From NCBI GenBank assembly GCA_052318935.1, contig JBQRKO010000010.1: a DNA stretch of 64,000 nucleotides, one strand, 5' to 3'. The DNA comes from Niallia sp052318935. GTDB taxonomy: Bacteria; Bacillota; Bacilli; Bacillales; Cytobacillaceae. Positions 9,054-17,715 of the stretch are shown here, piece after piece. Under the pieces are notes generated by a model that searched no databases, was not told where the DNA came from, and saw only the letters and a list, made by a program, of their open reading frames with translations. Every line of letters begins with the position of its first letter. Within the stretch, counting starts at the first letter, position 1. The position numbers and the translations under genes are program-made.

Positions 9054-10097
9054 TTGAGCGATCGTCAAGCTGCGTTAGAAATGGCGTTAAAACAAATTGA
9101 AAAACAATTCGGCAAAGGTAGTATTATGAAACTAGGAGAACAAACAGACAGGGTAGTATCAACTGTTCCTAGTGGTTCATTAGCATTGGACGCAGCACTT
9201 GGTGTAGGCGGATATCCACGAGGCCGCATTATTGAAATATATGGTCCTGAAAGTTCAGGTAAAACAACTGTTGCCCTGCATGCTATTGCAGAAGTTCAAG
9301 CAAAAGGCGGCCAAGCGGCATTTATTGATGCAGAGCACGCATTAGATCCGGTATATGCGCAAAAATTAGGTGTTAATATAGATGAATTATTGCTTTCCCA
9401 ACCAGATACAGGAGAACAGGCGTTAGAAATTGCAGAGGCACTAGTAAGAAGTGGTGCAGTAGATATTCTTGTTATTGACTCGGTTGCAGCACTTGTACCA
9501 AAAGCGGAAATTGAGGGGGAAATGGGTGATTCTCATGTCGGTTTACAAGCCCGTTTAATGTCACAAGCTCTTCGTAAACTTTCCGGTGCTATTAATAAAT
9601 CAAAAACAATCGCGATCTTTATTAACCAAATTCGTGAAAAAGTTGGAGTTATGTTCGGTAATCCAGAAACAACGCCTGGCGGACGTGCCCTAAAATTCTA
9701 TTCAACTGTTCGCTTAGAAGTTCGCCGTGCGGAAACGTTAAAGCAAGGCACTGATATGGTAGGAAACAAAACAAAAATTAAAATCGTAAAAAATAAAGTA
9801 GCTCCACCATTTCGAGTAGCAGAAGTAGATATTATGTACGGAGAAGGAATCTCTAAAGAAGGAGAAATCATCGATCTTGGTTCTGAATTAGATATCGTGC
9901 AAAAGAGTGGATCATGGTATTCTTATAATGATGAAAGATTAGGGCAAGGCCGGGAAAATGCTAAACAATTTTTAAAAGAAAACACGGAATTGCGCAACGA
10001 AATTGCACAGAAAATTCGAGATCACTATGGATTGGATAAAGAAGTGGTCTTAAAAAATTCAGACGATGAGCAAGAATCACTAGAGTTAATAGAGTAA
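9054..10097 (+). CDS. recA: recombinase RecA
   Basis: A 347-residue RecA with all key elements: Walker A GPESSGKT at residues 64-71, Walker B VDILVIDSV, loop L1 around EGEMGDSHVGLQARLMSQ, and loop L2 near NQIREKVGVMFGNPETTPGG. There is no intein. It catalyses strand exchange and stimulates LexA self-cleavage. I take the start at TTG 9054, because AAGGAGGAG lies about eight bases before it and the product begins SDRQAALEMAL as in B. subtilis; the ATG at 9048 is only a few bases from the Shine-Dalgarno site. Regulated by the LexA box at 8918 and terminated at 10108. Confidence 0.97.
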   Translation: MSDRQAALEMALKQIEKQFGKGSIMKLGEQTDRVVSTVPSGSLALDAALGVGGYPRGRIIEIYGPESSGKTTVALHAIAEVQAKGGQAAFIDAEHALDPVYAQKLGVNIDELLLSQPDTGEQALEIAEALVRSGAVDILVIDSVAALVPKAEIEGEMGDSHVGLQARLMSQALRKLSGAINKSKTIAIFINQIREKVGVMFGNPETTPGGRALKFYSTVRLEVRRAETLKQGTDMVGNKTKIKIVKNKVAPPFRVAEVDIMYGEGISKEGEIIDLGSELDIVQKSGSWYSYNDERLGQGRENAKQFLKENTELRNEIAQKIRDHYGLDKEVVLKNSDDEQESLELIE

Positions 10098-10107
10098 TGG
10101 TTTGTAG

Positions 10108-10140
10108 AAAAGAGGGGAGAAACATCCTCTCTTTTTCTGC
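10108..10140 (+). terminator. recA terminator
   Basis: AAAGAGGGGAG pairs with ATCCTCTCTTTTT across GAAAC, giving a stem followed by a T run. The rest of the 10141-10313 gap shows nothing recognisable. Confidence 0.75.
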
Positions 10141-10313
10141 ATCATCATTTCTTATAAAATCAATCAGATGTATATCCATCTTATAGCACCGAATCGTGAC
10201 GAAATATAGAGTTTTTTTCCTTGCGTAGTATATTAAATGAAGAGCAAGCAAAAAAAAGTTTGTTTAGTAGTTCACATAATGGAAAATAGAGACAAACGTC
10301 TTCATTCAAGCTC

Positions 10314-10342
10314 TTGACAATGAATTGGCACAACTATACAAT
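10314..10342 (+). promoter_or_regulatory. sigma-A promoter of rny
   Basis: A perfect -35 (TTGACA, 10314-10319) and near-perfect -10 (TACAAT, 10337-10342) with 17-bp spacing. About 200 bases of leader follow before the rny start; no riboswitch is recognised in it. Confidence 0.8.
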
Positions 10343-10563
10343 AAAATTGTATATTTTACATTTTTATGAGTATGAGAAACCTAGAAACCATTTGCGGCTT
10401 TGTAGAAAAAAACACTTTAAATGTGTGTTCAAAAAGGTAACAAACTAGAAGTAAGCCAACGAAGAGATTAGCAGCTTTAGTTGGGTGCCTTTATGAACAT
10501 CCTCTTTAAGCCAATACTTTTAAAATCGTAACAAACACAAGTTCATAGCAAGAGGAGGTGAAA

Positions 10564-12135
10564 ATGATGGATCCAACTATACTCATCTCCATTTTGCTTG
10601 GCCTAATCGTAATTGCCGTTGTTGGCTTTGTTGTATATTTGATTCGTAAATCCAATGCAAATGCAAAAATTAATAGTGCGACTGTTACTGCTGAACAATT
10701 GGTTGAAAATGCAAAACGTGAAGCAGAAGCATTAAAAAAAGAAGCTTTGTTGGAAGCAAAGGATGAGATTCACAAGCTTCGAAGTGAAGCAGAACTTGAA
10801 GTTCGTGATCGAAGAAATGAACTACAAAAACAAGAAAATCGTTTATTGCAAAAAGAAGAGAACCTTGATCGTAAAGCAGAAGCTTTAGATAAACGTGAAA
10901 CAATGTTAGAAAAGAGGGACGATTCTCTTAATAAAAGACAACAGCATATGGAAGAGATGGAAAGCAAAGTGGACGAGATGGTTCGTAAACAGCAGACTGA
11001 ACTAGAGCGCATTTCGGGCTTAACTCGAGAAGAGGCGAAGTCCATCATTTTAGAGCGAACAGAGCAAGAAGTTGCTCATGATATCGCAGTAATGATTAAA
11101 GAAAGTGACACTAGAGCAAAAGAAGAAGCAGACAAAAAGGCAAAGGAAATTTTGTCACTTGCTATCCAACGATGTGCGGCTGATCATGTGGCAGAAACGA
11201 CTGTTTCTGTTGTAAACTTGCCGAATGATGAGATGAAAGGTCGAATCATTGGGAGAGAAGGCCGTAATATTCGTACCCTTGAAACATTAACTGGAATTGA
11301 CTTGATTATCGATGATACACCAGAAGCAGTCATTCTGTCTGGATTTGATCCGATTAGAAGAGAAACTGCTAGACTGGCATTAGATAAACTTGTTCAAGAT
11401 GGAAGAATCCATCCTGCAAGAATCGAAGAAATGGTCGATAAAGCTCGTCGCGAAGTAGATGAACATATTCGAGAAATCGGAGAACAAACTACTTTTGAAG
11501 TAGGTGTACATGCTCTTCATCCAGATTTAATTAAAATTCTTGGGCGTTTGAAATTTAGAACTAGTTATGGACAAAATGTTCTGAAACATAGTATGGAAGT
11601 AGCGCAATTGTCTGGTATGTTAGCTGCTGAGCTAGGAGAAGACGAAACACTTGCACGCAGAGCCGGTTTGCTTCATGATATTGGAAAAGCAATTGATCAT
11701 GAAGTAGAAGGAAGTCATGTGGAAATCGGTGTAGAGCTTGCTACTAAATACAAGGAACATCCTGTAGTTATTAATAGCATTGCTTCCCATCACGGTGATA
11801 CGGAACCAACTTCTATCATAGCTGTTCTTGTGGCTGCAGCAGATGCACTTTCCGCTGCAAGACCTGGCGCACGAAGAGAAACATTGGAAAACTATATTCG
11901 TCGTCTTGAAAAGTTAGAAGAGATTTCCGAATCTTATGATGGAGTAGAAAAATCATTTGCAATTCAAGCAGGCCGAGAAATTCGAATTATGGTAAAACCA
12001 GATCTTGTGGATGATTTAGAATCGCATCGATTAGCAAGAGATATTCGCAAAAAAATCGAAGAAGAATTAGATTATCCAGGTCATATTAAAGTGACGGTCA
12101 TTCGTGAAACAAGAGCTGTTGAATACGCAAAATAA
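10564..12135 (+). CDS. rny: ribonuclease Y
   Basis: About 523 residues with the RNase Y arrangement. An N-terminal membrane anchor (ILISILLGLIVIAVVGFVVYLI) is followed by a long coiled coil rich in E/K/R (residues about 40-190), a KH RNA-binding domain (GRIIGREGRNIR, about 223-234), and an HD domain whose metal site is HDIGKAIDHE (about 376). It is the main endoribonuclease starting mRNA turnover in Bacillus and acts at the membrane. AGGAGG (10552-10557) precedes an ATG at 10564 and another at 10567. Driven by the promoter at 10314. Confidence 0.96.
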   Translation: MMDPTILISILLGLIVIAVVGFVVYLIRKSNANAKINSATVTAEQLVENAKREAEALKKEALLEAKDEIHKLRSEAELEVRDRRNELQKQENRLLQKEENLDRKAEALDKRETMLEKRDDSLNKRQQHMEEMESKVDEMVRKQQTELERISGLTREEAKSIILERTEQEVAHDIAVMIKESDTRAKEEADKKAKEILSLAIQRCAADHVAETTVSVVNLPNDEMKGRIIGREGRNIRTLETLTGIDLIIDDTPEAVILSGFDPIRRETARLALDKLVQDGRIHPARIEEMVDKARREVDEHIREIGEQTTFEVGVHALHPDLIKILGRLKFRTSYGQNVLKHSMEVAQLSGMLAAELGEDETLARRAGLLHDIGKAIDHEVEGSHVEIGVELATKYKEHPVVINSIASHHGDTEPTSIIAVLVAAADALSAARPGARRETLENYIRRLEKLEEISESYDGVEKSFAIQAGREIRIMVKPDLVDDLESHRLARDIRKKIEEELDYPGHIKVTVIRETRAVEYAK

Positions 12136-12160
12136 ACGGTGCATTTGCACCGTTTTTATT
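12134..12160 (+). terminator. rny terminator
   Basis: AAACGGTGC ATTT GCACCGTTT is a perfect stem with TTTTATTTT following. Confidence 0.85.
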
Positions 12161-12312
12161 TTGCACATGATAATCTTTATTTAGCTTATATATAACATGC
12201 CATTCAATTCTATAAATTTGGGAGCGGTTGAAAAGGCTGTTGATTTTCACAATTCGTTTAGCCATATGTTAAACTAATTGTAATTCATGTTAAGAAAAGA
12301 AAGGAAAAAGTT

Positions 12313-13110
12313 ATGCATATTTTATTTATAGGTGATGTTGTCGGTTCAATGGGAAGGGACATGATCAAGGAATACGTACCTAAGTTAAAGGAAAAATATC
12401 GTCCCCAAGTAACCATTATTAATGGAGAAAATGCTGCTGGTGGAAAGGGTATTACAGAAAAAATTTACCGTGGTTTTTTAGAAGTGGGAGCACAAGCAGT
12501 AACATTAGGAAACCACACATGGGATAATCGAGAAATCTTTGAATTTATAGACTCAGCGAAGTACTTAGTTAGACCTGCAAATTTTTCAGAAAACAATCCA
12601 GGAAAAGGCATGGTCTTTGTGAAGATTAACGACATAGAAGTTGCGATTATCAATCTGCAAGGAAGAACGTTTATGAATCCAAGTGATGATCCTTTTATAA
12701 AAGCAGATGAATTGGTGGCAGAAGCGAAAAAGAGAACGGATATTATCTTTGTTGATTTTCATGGAGAAGCAACGAGTGAAAAGCAAGCGATAGCATGGTA
12801 TCTAGATGGAAAAGTAACAGCAGTTGTTGGAACACATACACATGTACAAACCGCTGATAATCGCATTCTGCCGCAAGGAACGGCATTTATGTCAGATGTA
12901 GGCATGACTGGACCATACGATGGCATATTGGGCATGGAAAGAGAAGCAGTATTACATCGTTTCTTAACAAATCTTCCAACTAGGTTTGAACCGCCAAAAT
13001 CAGGAAGATCACAATTAAGTGCTTGTATAATTGAGGTAGATAAAAAAACAGGTAAAGCAAAAAAGATCGATCGAATTCTTATCAATGACGATCATCCATT
13101 TTATTCATAA
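12313..13110 (+). CDS. ymdB: phosphodiesterase YmdB
   Basis: 265 residues of the YmdB family of metallophosphoesterases. Metal-binding motifs: IGDVVGSMGRD at the N terminus, INGENAAGGKGI, LGNHTWDN (about residue 65), DFHGEATSEK (about 150) and GTHTHVQTAD (about 175). In B. subtilis this enzyme hydrolyses 2',3'-cyclic nucleotides and controls the choice between motility and biofilm. Position after rny is conserved. AAAGGAAAAAG precedes the ATG; a strong terminator follows at 13122. Confidence 0.94.
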   Translation: MHILFIGDVVGSMGRDMIKEYVPKLKEKYRPQVTIINGENAAGGKGITEKIYRGFLEVGAQAVTLGNHTWDNREIFEFIDSAKYLVRPANFSENNPGKGMVFVKINDIEVAIINLQGRTFMNPSDDPFIKADELVAEAKKRTDIIFVDFHGEATSEKQAIAWYLDGKVTAVVGTHTHVQTADNRILPQGTAFMSDVGMTGPYDGILGMEREAVLHRFLTNLPTRFEPPKSGRSQLSACIIEVDKKTGKAKKIDRILINDDHPFYS

Positions 13111-13121
13111 AAGTTTTTCTC

Positions 13122-13176
13122 ACTTCACCACATCGGATAGTGCATACAACTATTCAAATGTGGTGAAGTTTTTTTA
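13122..13176 (+). terminator. ymdB terminator
   Basis: CTTCACCACAT pairs with ATGTGGTGAAG across about 25 bases and is followed by a long T run. Confidence 0.8.
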
Positions 13177-13233
13177 TTTTATAGGAATTATAAACGAAAC
13201 GGAGTTCTGGATAATTTAGTGGTTGGGTCCGCA

Positions 13234-13350
13234 TCTAGCTCCAGCGCCTAGCTCTTGTGAAAAATAACCCCATGCCTCTAAAAGTAAAAAGCACTTTTTG
13301 AGTCATGTGAACATTTTTCTTCAGAGCTGTTCAAGGCGCTTACGCTTTTG
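13234..13350. repeat. dispersed repeat family B, copy B2
   Basis: Begins TCTAGCTCCAGCGCCTAGCT and ends TTCAAGGCGCTTACGCTTTT, the ends forming an imperfect inverted repeat; the interior GCCTCTAAAAGTAAAAAGCA is shared with B1, B3 and B4. It occupies the ymdB-spoVS gap. The remaining 13351-13607 holds a long leader before spoVS with no clear gene. Confidence 0.75.
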
Positions 13351-13607
13351 TTCTTGCTTATGTCTATCTACATAAAAAATAGGAGGAGGAAGTAGCTGGA
13401 TAAAGGGAGAAATCCATTGGACGAAGAGAAAACGAAGACCAGCATCAATTCATAACATCTAAAAAACGCAGTTTTCAAGTTTTTTATGTCCAAGCTGGAA
13501 TATGTGTTTTAAAAGTGGAATATAGTAACAATGGAATGATATATATTCCTGATATGTTCTCACAATTAGTGAGTCATGCGGGGGGGTTAAACAAGGAGGA
13601 GCTAGAA

Positions 13608-13868
13608 ATGGAGATATTAAAGGTTTCAGCAAAGTCTAGTCCCAATTCTGTAGCTGGTGCGCTTGCTGGTGTTCTACGAGAAAGAGGTGGAGCAGAAATC
13701 CAAGCTATTGGTGCAGGTGCATTAAATCAAGCGGTTAAAGCAGTAGCTATTGCAAGAGGGTTTGTAGCACCTAGCGGCGTTGATTTAATTTGCATCCCGG
13801 CCTTCACCGACATTGTTATTGACGGGGAAGAACGAACAGCCATTAAGCTCATTGTGGAGCCTAGATAA
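13608..13868 (+). CDS. spoVS: stage V sporulation protein SpoVS
   Basis: An 86-residue protein nearly identical in pattern to SpoVS (MEILKVSAKSSPNSVAGALA, then GAGALNQAVKAVAIARGF), an Alba-like small nucleic-acid-binding protein needed for sporulation from stage V. The reading frame continues upstream, but AAGGAGG stands just before the ATG at 13608 and this start gives the canonical length. A terminator follows at 14011. In B. subtilis spoVS is under sigma-H; I do not assign a promoter here. Confidence 0.95.
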   Translation: MEILKVSAKSSPNSVAGALAGVLRERGGAEIQAIGAGALNQAVKAVAIARGFVAPSGVDLICIPAFTDIVIDGEERTAIKLIVEPR

Positions 13869-14010
13869 GATTGGTAAAAGTATAAAAGAAATGTAATCTA
13901 AAATCTATTACTATTTTTCTAGTAACTTATATTCCCTTGTAGAGGTTTCTTTTCTTCGAATTTTATATATAAATAGAAGAAGGATCAATATAGGTGAAAA
14001 TAAGGGAACA

Positions 14011-14046
14011 AACCTGAAAGCAGCTGCTATCAGGTTCTTTTTTAAT
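14011..14046 (+). terminator. terminator after spoVS
   Basis: AACCTG pairs with CAGGTT around an inner AGCAGCTGCT palindrome and is followed by CTTTTTTT. Confidence 0.75.
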
Positions 14047-14086
14047 GATTAAATTATATAATAAGAAGGATATTTCATAATAGGAG

Positions 14087-15031
14087 ATGGTATTTCTGTA
14101 TTTTTTTGATGGGCACTGTGATGTATTGTATAAAATGTTTTTAGACCAACAGATTGATTTTTACGATAGTGATAAATTACAAGTGACCTTTAAAGGTTTA
14201 GAAAAAAGCGGGGCAAAAATTCAATCCTTTGCTATTTATATTCCAGAATCAGTATATCCAGATATGCGATTTCAAGCGGCCTTAAAAATGGTCGACATTT
14301 TTTATGAAAAAATCTTAAAAGCCTTTCCACAAATGAAGCTTGTTCAGTCACAAAAGGATGCTGCTGCATTAGCTGCAAATGAAATAGGAGCGATTTTAAC
14401 ATTAGAAGGCTGTGACGCGATTGGAAGTGATATTGGAAAGCTAAAAACTTTATTACGCTTAGGCGTGACAGCAGTCGGTCTTACTTGGAATTATGCCAAT
14501 GCGGTTGCAGATGGTGCATTAGAGCCAAGAGGGGCTGGTTTATCTTTATTCGGCAGAGAAGTAGTAAAACAATTAAATAGACAGCAATGTTGGTGTGATG
14601 TGTCGCATTTATCTGAACAAGGATTTTGGGATGTAATAGAGCTTGCCAACTTCCCATATGCGTCTCATTCTAATGCGTATACACTTTGCCCGCATCCACG
14701 TAATTTACGGGATGATCAAATCAAAGCATTAATTGACATCAATAGTGTGATAGGCATTACCTTTGTACCTGAATTTTTAAGCGGTACTGCGTCAGCAAGT
14801 ATGACTGATATATTGAGGCATTTGGAATATATTTGTTCACTCGGTGGAGAAAATCATGTAGGATTTGGGTCTGATTTTGACGGAACAACACATGCTGTGA
14901 AAGAATTGCAGAGCGTTTTTGATTATCCTCAGCTTATGGAAGAATTAACGAAATACTATAGTTCTAACCAAGTAGAAAAGTTTTTATATAAAAATATGAT
15001 AAAGAGTTATAGTAATCGAACGCGCAGATAG
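14087..15031 (+). CDS. renal-dipeptidase-family membrane dipeptidase
   Basis: About 310 residues of the M19 (renal dipeptidase) family of binuclear zinc hydrolases, which cleave dipeptides including D-amino-acid types. Metal ligands are visible: HCD in FDGHCDVL near the N terminus, the bridging Glu in LTLEGCDAIG (about 105), and His in CDVSHL and YASHSNA (about 170-200). GFGSDFDG follows as in the family. No signal peptide, so it is likely cytoplasmic. The start is uncertain: the ATG at 14087 is only one or two bases from AGGAG, and CTG 14096 is better spaced. It sits between spoVS and miaB, as a dipeptidase gene does in several Bacillus genomes. Confidence 0.88.
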   Translation: MVFLYFFDGHCDVLYKMFLDQQIDFYDSDKLQVTFKGLEKSGAKIQSFAIYIPESVYPDMRFQAALKMVDIFYEKILKAFPQMKLVQSQKDAAALAANEIGAILTLEGCDAIGSDIGKLKTLLRLGVTAVGLTWNYANAVADGALEPRGAGLSLFGREVVKQLNRQQCWCDVSHLSEQGFWDVIELANFPYASHSNAYTLCPHPRNLRDDQIKALIDINSVIGITFVPEFLSGTASASMTDILRHLEYICSLGGENHVGFGSDFDGTTHAVKELQSVFDYPQLMEELTKYYSSNQVEKFLYKNMIKSYSNRTRR

Positions 15032-15197
15032 AAACATCCCTTCCAAATGTAGCTATTGTTTTCACCTGCACAAACGCTTATACTAATATAATGTAAAACT
15101 GTCAAAAAAGCATAAAAGTTGCTAAATAAAAAGGATATTTATTTGAAAAAACTTATGGATGAAGAGTAAACTCATCGGTAAGAGAGGAGTAGTATAA

Positions 15198-16742
15198 ATG
15201 AATGAAAAACAACGATTAGAAAGTCAACAAGTAGAGAATGGTAATTCTTCGGACAAAAAATCCGTCAAGGATTATAGCAAATATTTTGAAACAGTATATA
15301 CAGCGCCTTCGTTAAAAGATGCAAAAAAAAGAGGGAAAGAAGAAATCCGTTACGATAAAGATTTCACTATCTCAGAACAATTTCGTGGAATGGGAGAAGG
15401 GCGCAAGTTCTATATACGGACATTTGGCTGTCAAATGAACGAACATGATACAGAAGTAATGGCAGGAATTTTTCTTGCGCTTGGTTATGAACCAACAGAC
15501 AGTGTAAATGATGCAAATGTTATTTTATTAAATACATGTGCGATTCGTGAAAATGCGGAAAACAAAGTATTTGGTGAATTAGGTCATTTAAAACATTTAA
15601 AAACGCAAAAGCCAGACCTATTATTAGGGGTATGCGGATGTATGTCTCAGGAAGAATCCGTTGTGAACAAAATTTTAAAAACGTACAACCAAGTAGATAT
15701 GATTTTTGGAACGCATAATATCCACCGCTTGCCAAATATTTTACAAGAAGCGTATATGTCGAAAGAAATGGTCGTTGAAGTATGGTCTAAAGAAGGAGAT
15801 GTTATTGAGAATCTTCCGAAAGTCCGCAACGGGAAAATTAAAGCTTGGGTGAACATTATGTATGGTTGTGATAAATTCTGTACGTATTGCATCGTGCCAT
15901 TTACACGCGGAAAAGAACGCAGCAGACGCCCAGAAGATATTATTCAAGAAGTGCGTCAATTAGCGGCACAAGGCTATAAAGAAATCACTTTGCTTGGACA
16001 AAATGTAAATGCTTATGGAAAAGACTTTACAGATATCAACTACCGTTTAGGTGATTTAATGGATGAAATGCGCAAAATTGATATTCCTCGCGTTCGTTTT
16101 ACAACGAGTCATCCTCGTGACTTTGATGATCATTTAATTGAAGTGCTAGGTAAAGGCGGCAATTTAGTGGAGCATATTCATTTGCCAGTTCAGTCCGGTT
16201 CTACCGACGTGTTAAAAATAATGGCTCGAAAATACACAAGAGAGCAATATTTAGAGTTGGTTCGCAAAATGAAGGCGGCAATTCCCAATTTAACATTAAC
16301 AACCGATATTATTGTTGGGTATCCAAATGAAACAGACGAGCAGTTTGAAGAAACTTTATCATTATATAAAGAAGTTGGGTTTGAAGCTGCGTATACGTTT
16401 ATTTATTCACCACGTGAAGGAACACCTGCTGCGAAGATGCAAGATAATGTGCCAATGGAAGTGAAGAAAGAGCGTCTGCAGCGATTAAACGCTCTTGTCA
16501 ATGAAAAGTCAGCACAAGCAATGAAAGGATATCAAGACCAAATCGTAGAAGTATTGGTTGAAGGAGAAAGTAAAAACAACCCAGATGTTCTTGCAGGATA
16601 TACTCGTAAAAATAAATTAGTGAACTTTGTTGGACCAAAATCTGCAATCGGCAAATTAGTATCGGTGAAAATTACGGATGCAAAAACATGGTCATTAAAC
16701 GGAGAAATGATTGAGGTATTAGAAGCTGTTGAGGCAAACTAA
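15198..16742 (+). CDS. miaB: tRNA methylthiotransferase MiaB
   Basis: 514 residues. It converts N6-isopentenyladenosine at tRNA position 37 into its 2-methylthio derivative with radical SAM chemistry. An N-terminal extension (about 65 residues, low complexity) precedes the MTTase domain with Cys in TFGCQMNEHD, LNTCAIRENA and GVCGCMSQE. The radical SAM cluster CxxxCxxC is in YGCDKFCTYCIVPFTRG (about 223-239), and a TRAM domain is at the C terminus. The stop overlaps the ATG of ymcA by one base, coupling the two genes. Confidence 0.96.
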   Translation: MNEKQRLESQQVENGNSSDKKSVKDYSKYFETVYTAPSLKDAKKRGKEEIRYDKDFTISEQFRGMGEGRKFYIRTFGCQMNEHDTEVMAGIFLALGYEPTDSVNDANVILLNTCAIRENAENKVFGELGHLKHLKTQKPDLLLGVCGCMSQEESVVNKILKTYNQVDMIFGTHNIHRLPNILQEAYMSKEMVVEVWSKEGDVIENLPKVRNGKIKAWVNIMYGCDKFCTYCIVPFTRGKERSRRPEDIIQEVRQLAAQGYKEITLLGQNVNAYGKDFTDINYRLGDLMDEMRKIDIPRVRFTTSHPRDFDDHLIEVLGKGGNLVEHIHLPVQSGSTDVLKIMARKYTREQYLELVRKMKAAIPNLTLTTDIIVGYPNETDEQFEETLSLYKEVGFEAAYTFIYSPREGTPAAKMQDNVPMEVKKERLQRLNALVNEKSAQAMKGYQDQIVEVLVEGESKNNPDVLAGYTRKNKLVNFVGPKSAIGKLVSVKITDAKTWSLNGEMIEVLEAVEAN

Positions 16743-17110
16743 TGGCAAAATTTACACGTGAAGAAATTATTCATCGTACAGAACAGCTTGCCAAAATGAT
16801 TCGCCAAACAGAAGAAGTCGATTTTTATAAAAGGGCAGAGCAGCAAATTAACCAAAATGCAAAAGTGAATGACAAAATTGCGCAAATAAAAAAACTGCAG
16901 AAACAAGCAGTTAATTTGCAGCATTATGGAAAATTTTCAGCTTTAAAAGAAACAGAAGCAAAAATTAATGCGCTTCAACAAGAAATTGATGAATTGCCGA
17001 TTGTGAATGAATTTAAACAATCACAAGCGGAAGTAAATGAGATGCTGCAATTGGTAAGCAAAACGATTGCTAACCATGTTGTGAATAAAATAAACGAAGA
17101 GAAAAAGTAA
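16742..17110 (+). CDS. ymcA: RicA/YmcA, Y-complex subunit
   Basis: A 122-residue helical protein of the YlbF/YmcA family. With YlbF and YaaT it forms the Ric complex, which works with RNase Y on mRNA maturation and favours competence, biofilm and sporulation. The sequence is mostly charged helices (FTREEIIHRTEQLAKMI, then KAQIKKLQKQAVNLQHYGK). Presence one base into miaB and near rny fits cooperation. B. subtilis YmcA carries cysteines used for a [4Fe-4S] cluster; none is present in this protein, so cluster binding would have to differ here. Confidence 0.92.
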   Translation: MAKFTREEIIHRTEQLAKMIRQTEEVDFYKRAEQQINQNAKVNDKIAQIKKLQKQAVNLQHYGKFSALKETEAKINALQQEIDELPIVNEFKQSQAEVNEMLQLVSKTIANHVVNKINEEKK

Positions 17111-17121
17111 AAAATGCAACT

Positions 17122-17172
17122 AAAATGTCCTGAAGGCGATCTACAAGTGCTCGCTTTCAGGACATTTTTTGT
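17122..17172 (+). terminator. miaB-ymcA terminator
   Basis: AAATGTCCTGA pairs with TTCAGGACATTT across about 22 bases and is followed by a T run. Confidence 0.8.
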
Positions 17173-17212
17173 TCTAGTATCAGATTTTATAAGTTTTAAG
17201 TTAGATAACTGC

Positions 17213-17283
17213 CTAGTTCCAGCGCCTATCGCCTATCGTACTTCAGGCCTTCTCCCTACGATAAGTCAAAGCCCCTTCAGTCC
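17213..17283. repeat. family B-like repeat, left half, split by IS
   Basis: Starts TAACTGCCTAGTTCCAGCGC and continues to CCTTCAGTCC at the IS boundary. The right half resumes at 19046 with CCTCCAGTCC and ends AAGGCGCTTCCGCTTTTC. Put together the halves make a B-type element with a different interior. Confidence 0.65.
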
Positions 17284-17344
17284 CAATGTCATCAATCTAA
17301 ACTTCAAAAAAAAGGAAAATAAGCAACTAAATAGGAAGTAAGGG

Positions 17345-17478
17345 TTTCCGTTCTGTTCTCCGAGGCTTACCGCTCGCTTTCCACGGGGCGAGCGCCGAGC
17401 CTCCTCGTCGCTTTGCTCCTGTGGGGTCTCGTCTTTCTCGCTAATCCCGTAGGAGTCGAGCGGACACCTCTCCAAACA
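17345..17478. repeat. dispersed repeat family A, copy A3 (inside IS)
   Basis: The GC-rich core (CGCTCGCTTTCCACGGGGCG, then CTTTGCTCCTGTGGGGTCTC) is the reverse complement of the A1 core. Its outer ends are less clear than in A1, A2 and A4. It sits between the left IS terminus and the transposase stop, so it either inserted into the IS or travels with it. Confidence 0.65.
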
Positions 17479-17715
17479 ATTGAGGTATTTCTTTTAAATA
17501 AAGGGTATCCCATAAATAGGATCATAAAAAAGGCAATAGGATGCCCGGGCGGATGAAATGTAATTTTTTTCACCCTCCCTTGGCATTCTATTTTCATGAA
17601 TCAAACCTTTAAAAAGCGGACTTTTGAATCAATCCATTTCTATTAGCTCGTAATCCTTTCACACGGTTAAAACTCCTACCTGGTCTTATAGGAACTCGAT
17701 TCCTTTGAATTTCAT

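Noticed and set aside
9054..10097. Intein or insertion in recA
   Set aside because: The gene is continuous and of normal length with all motifs in place.
17114..17341. A 75-codon frame after ymcA
   Set aside because: It runs through the ymcA terminator, the split B repeat and the IS end, so it is a chance frame.
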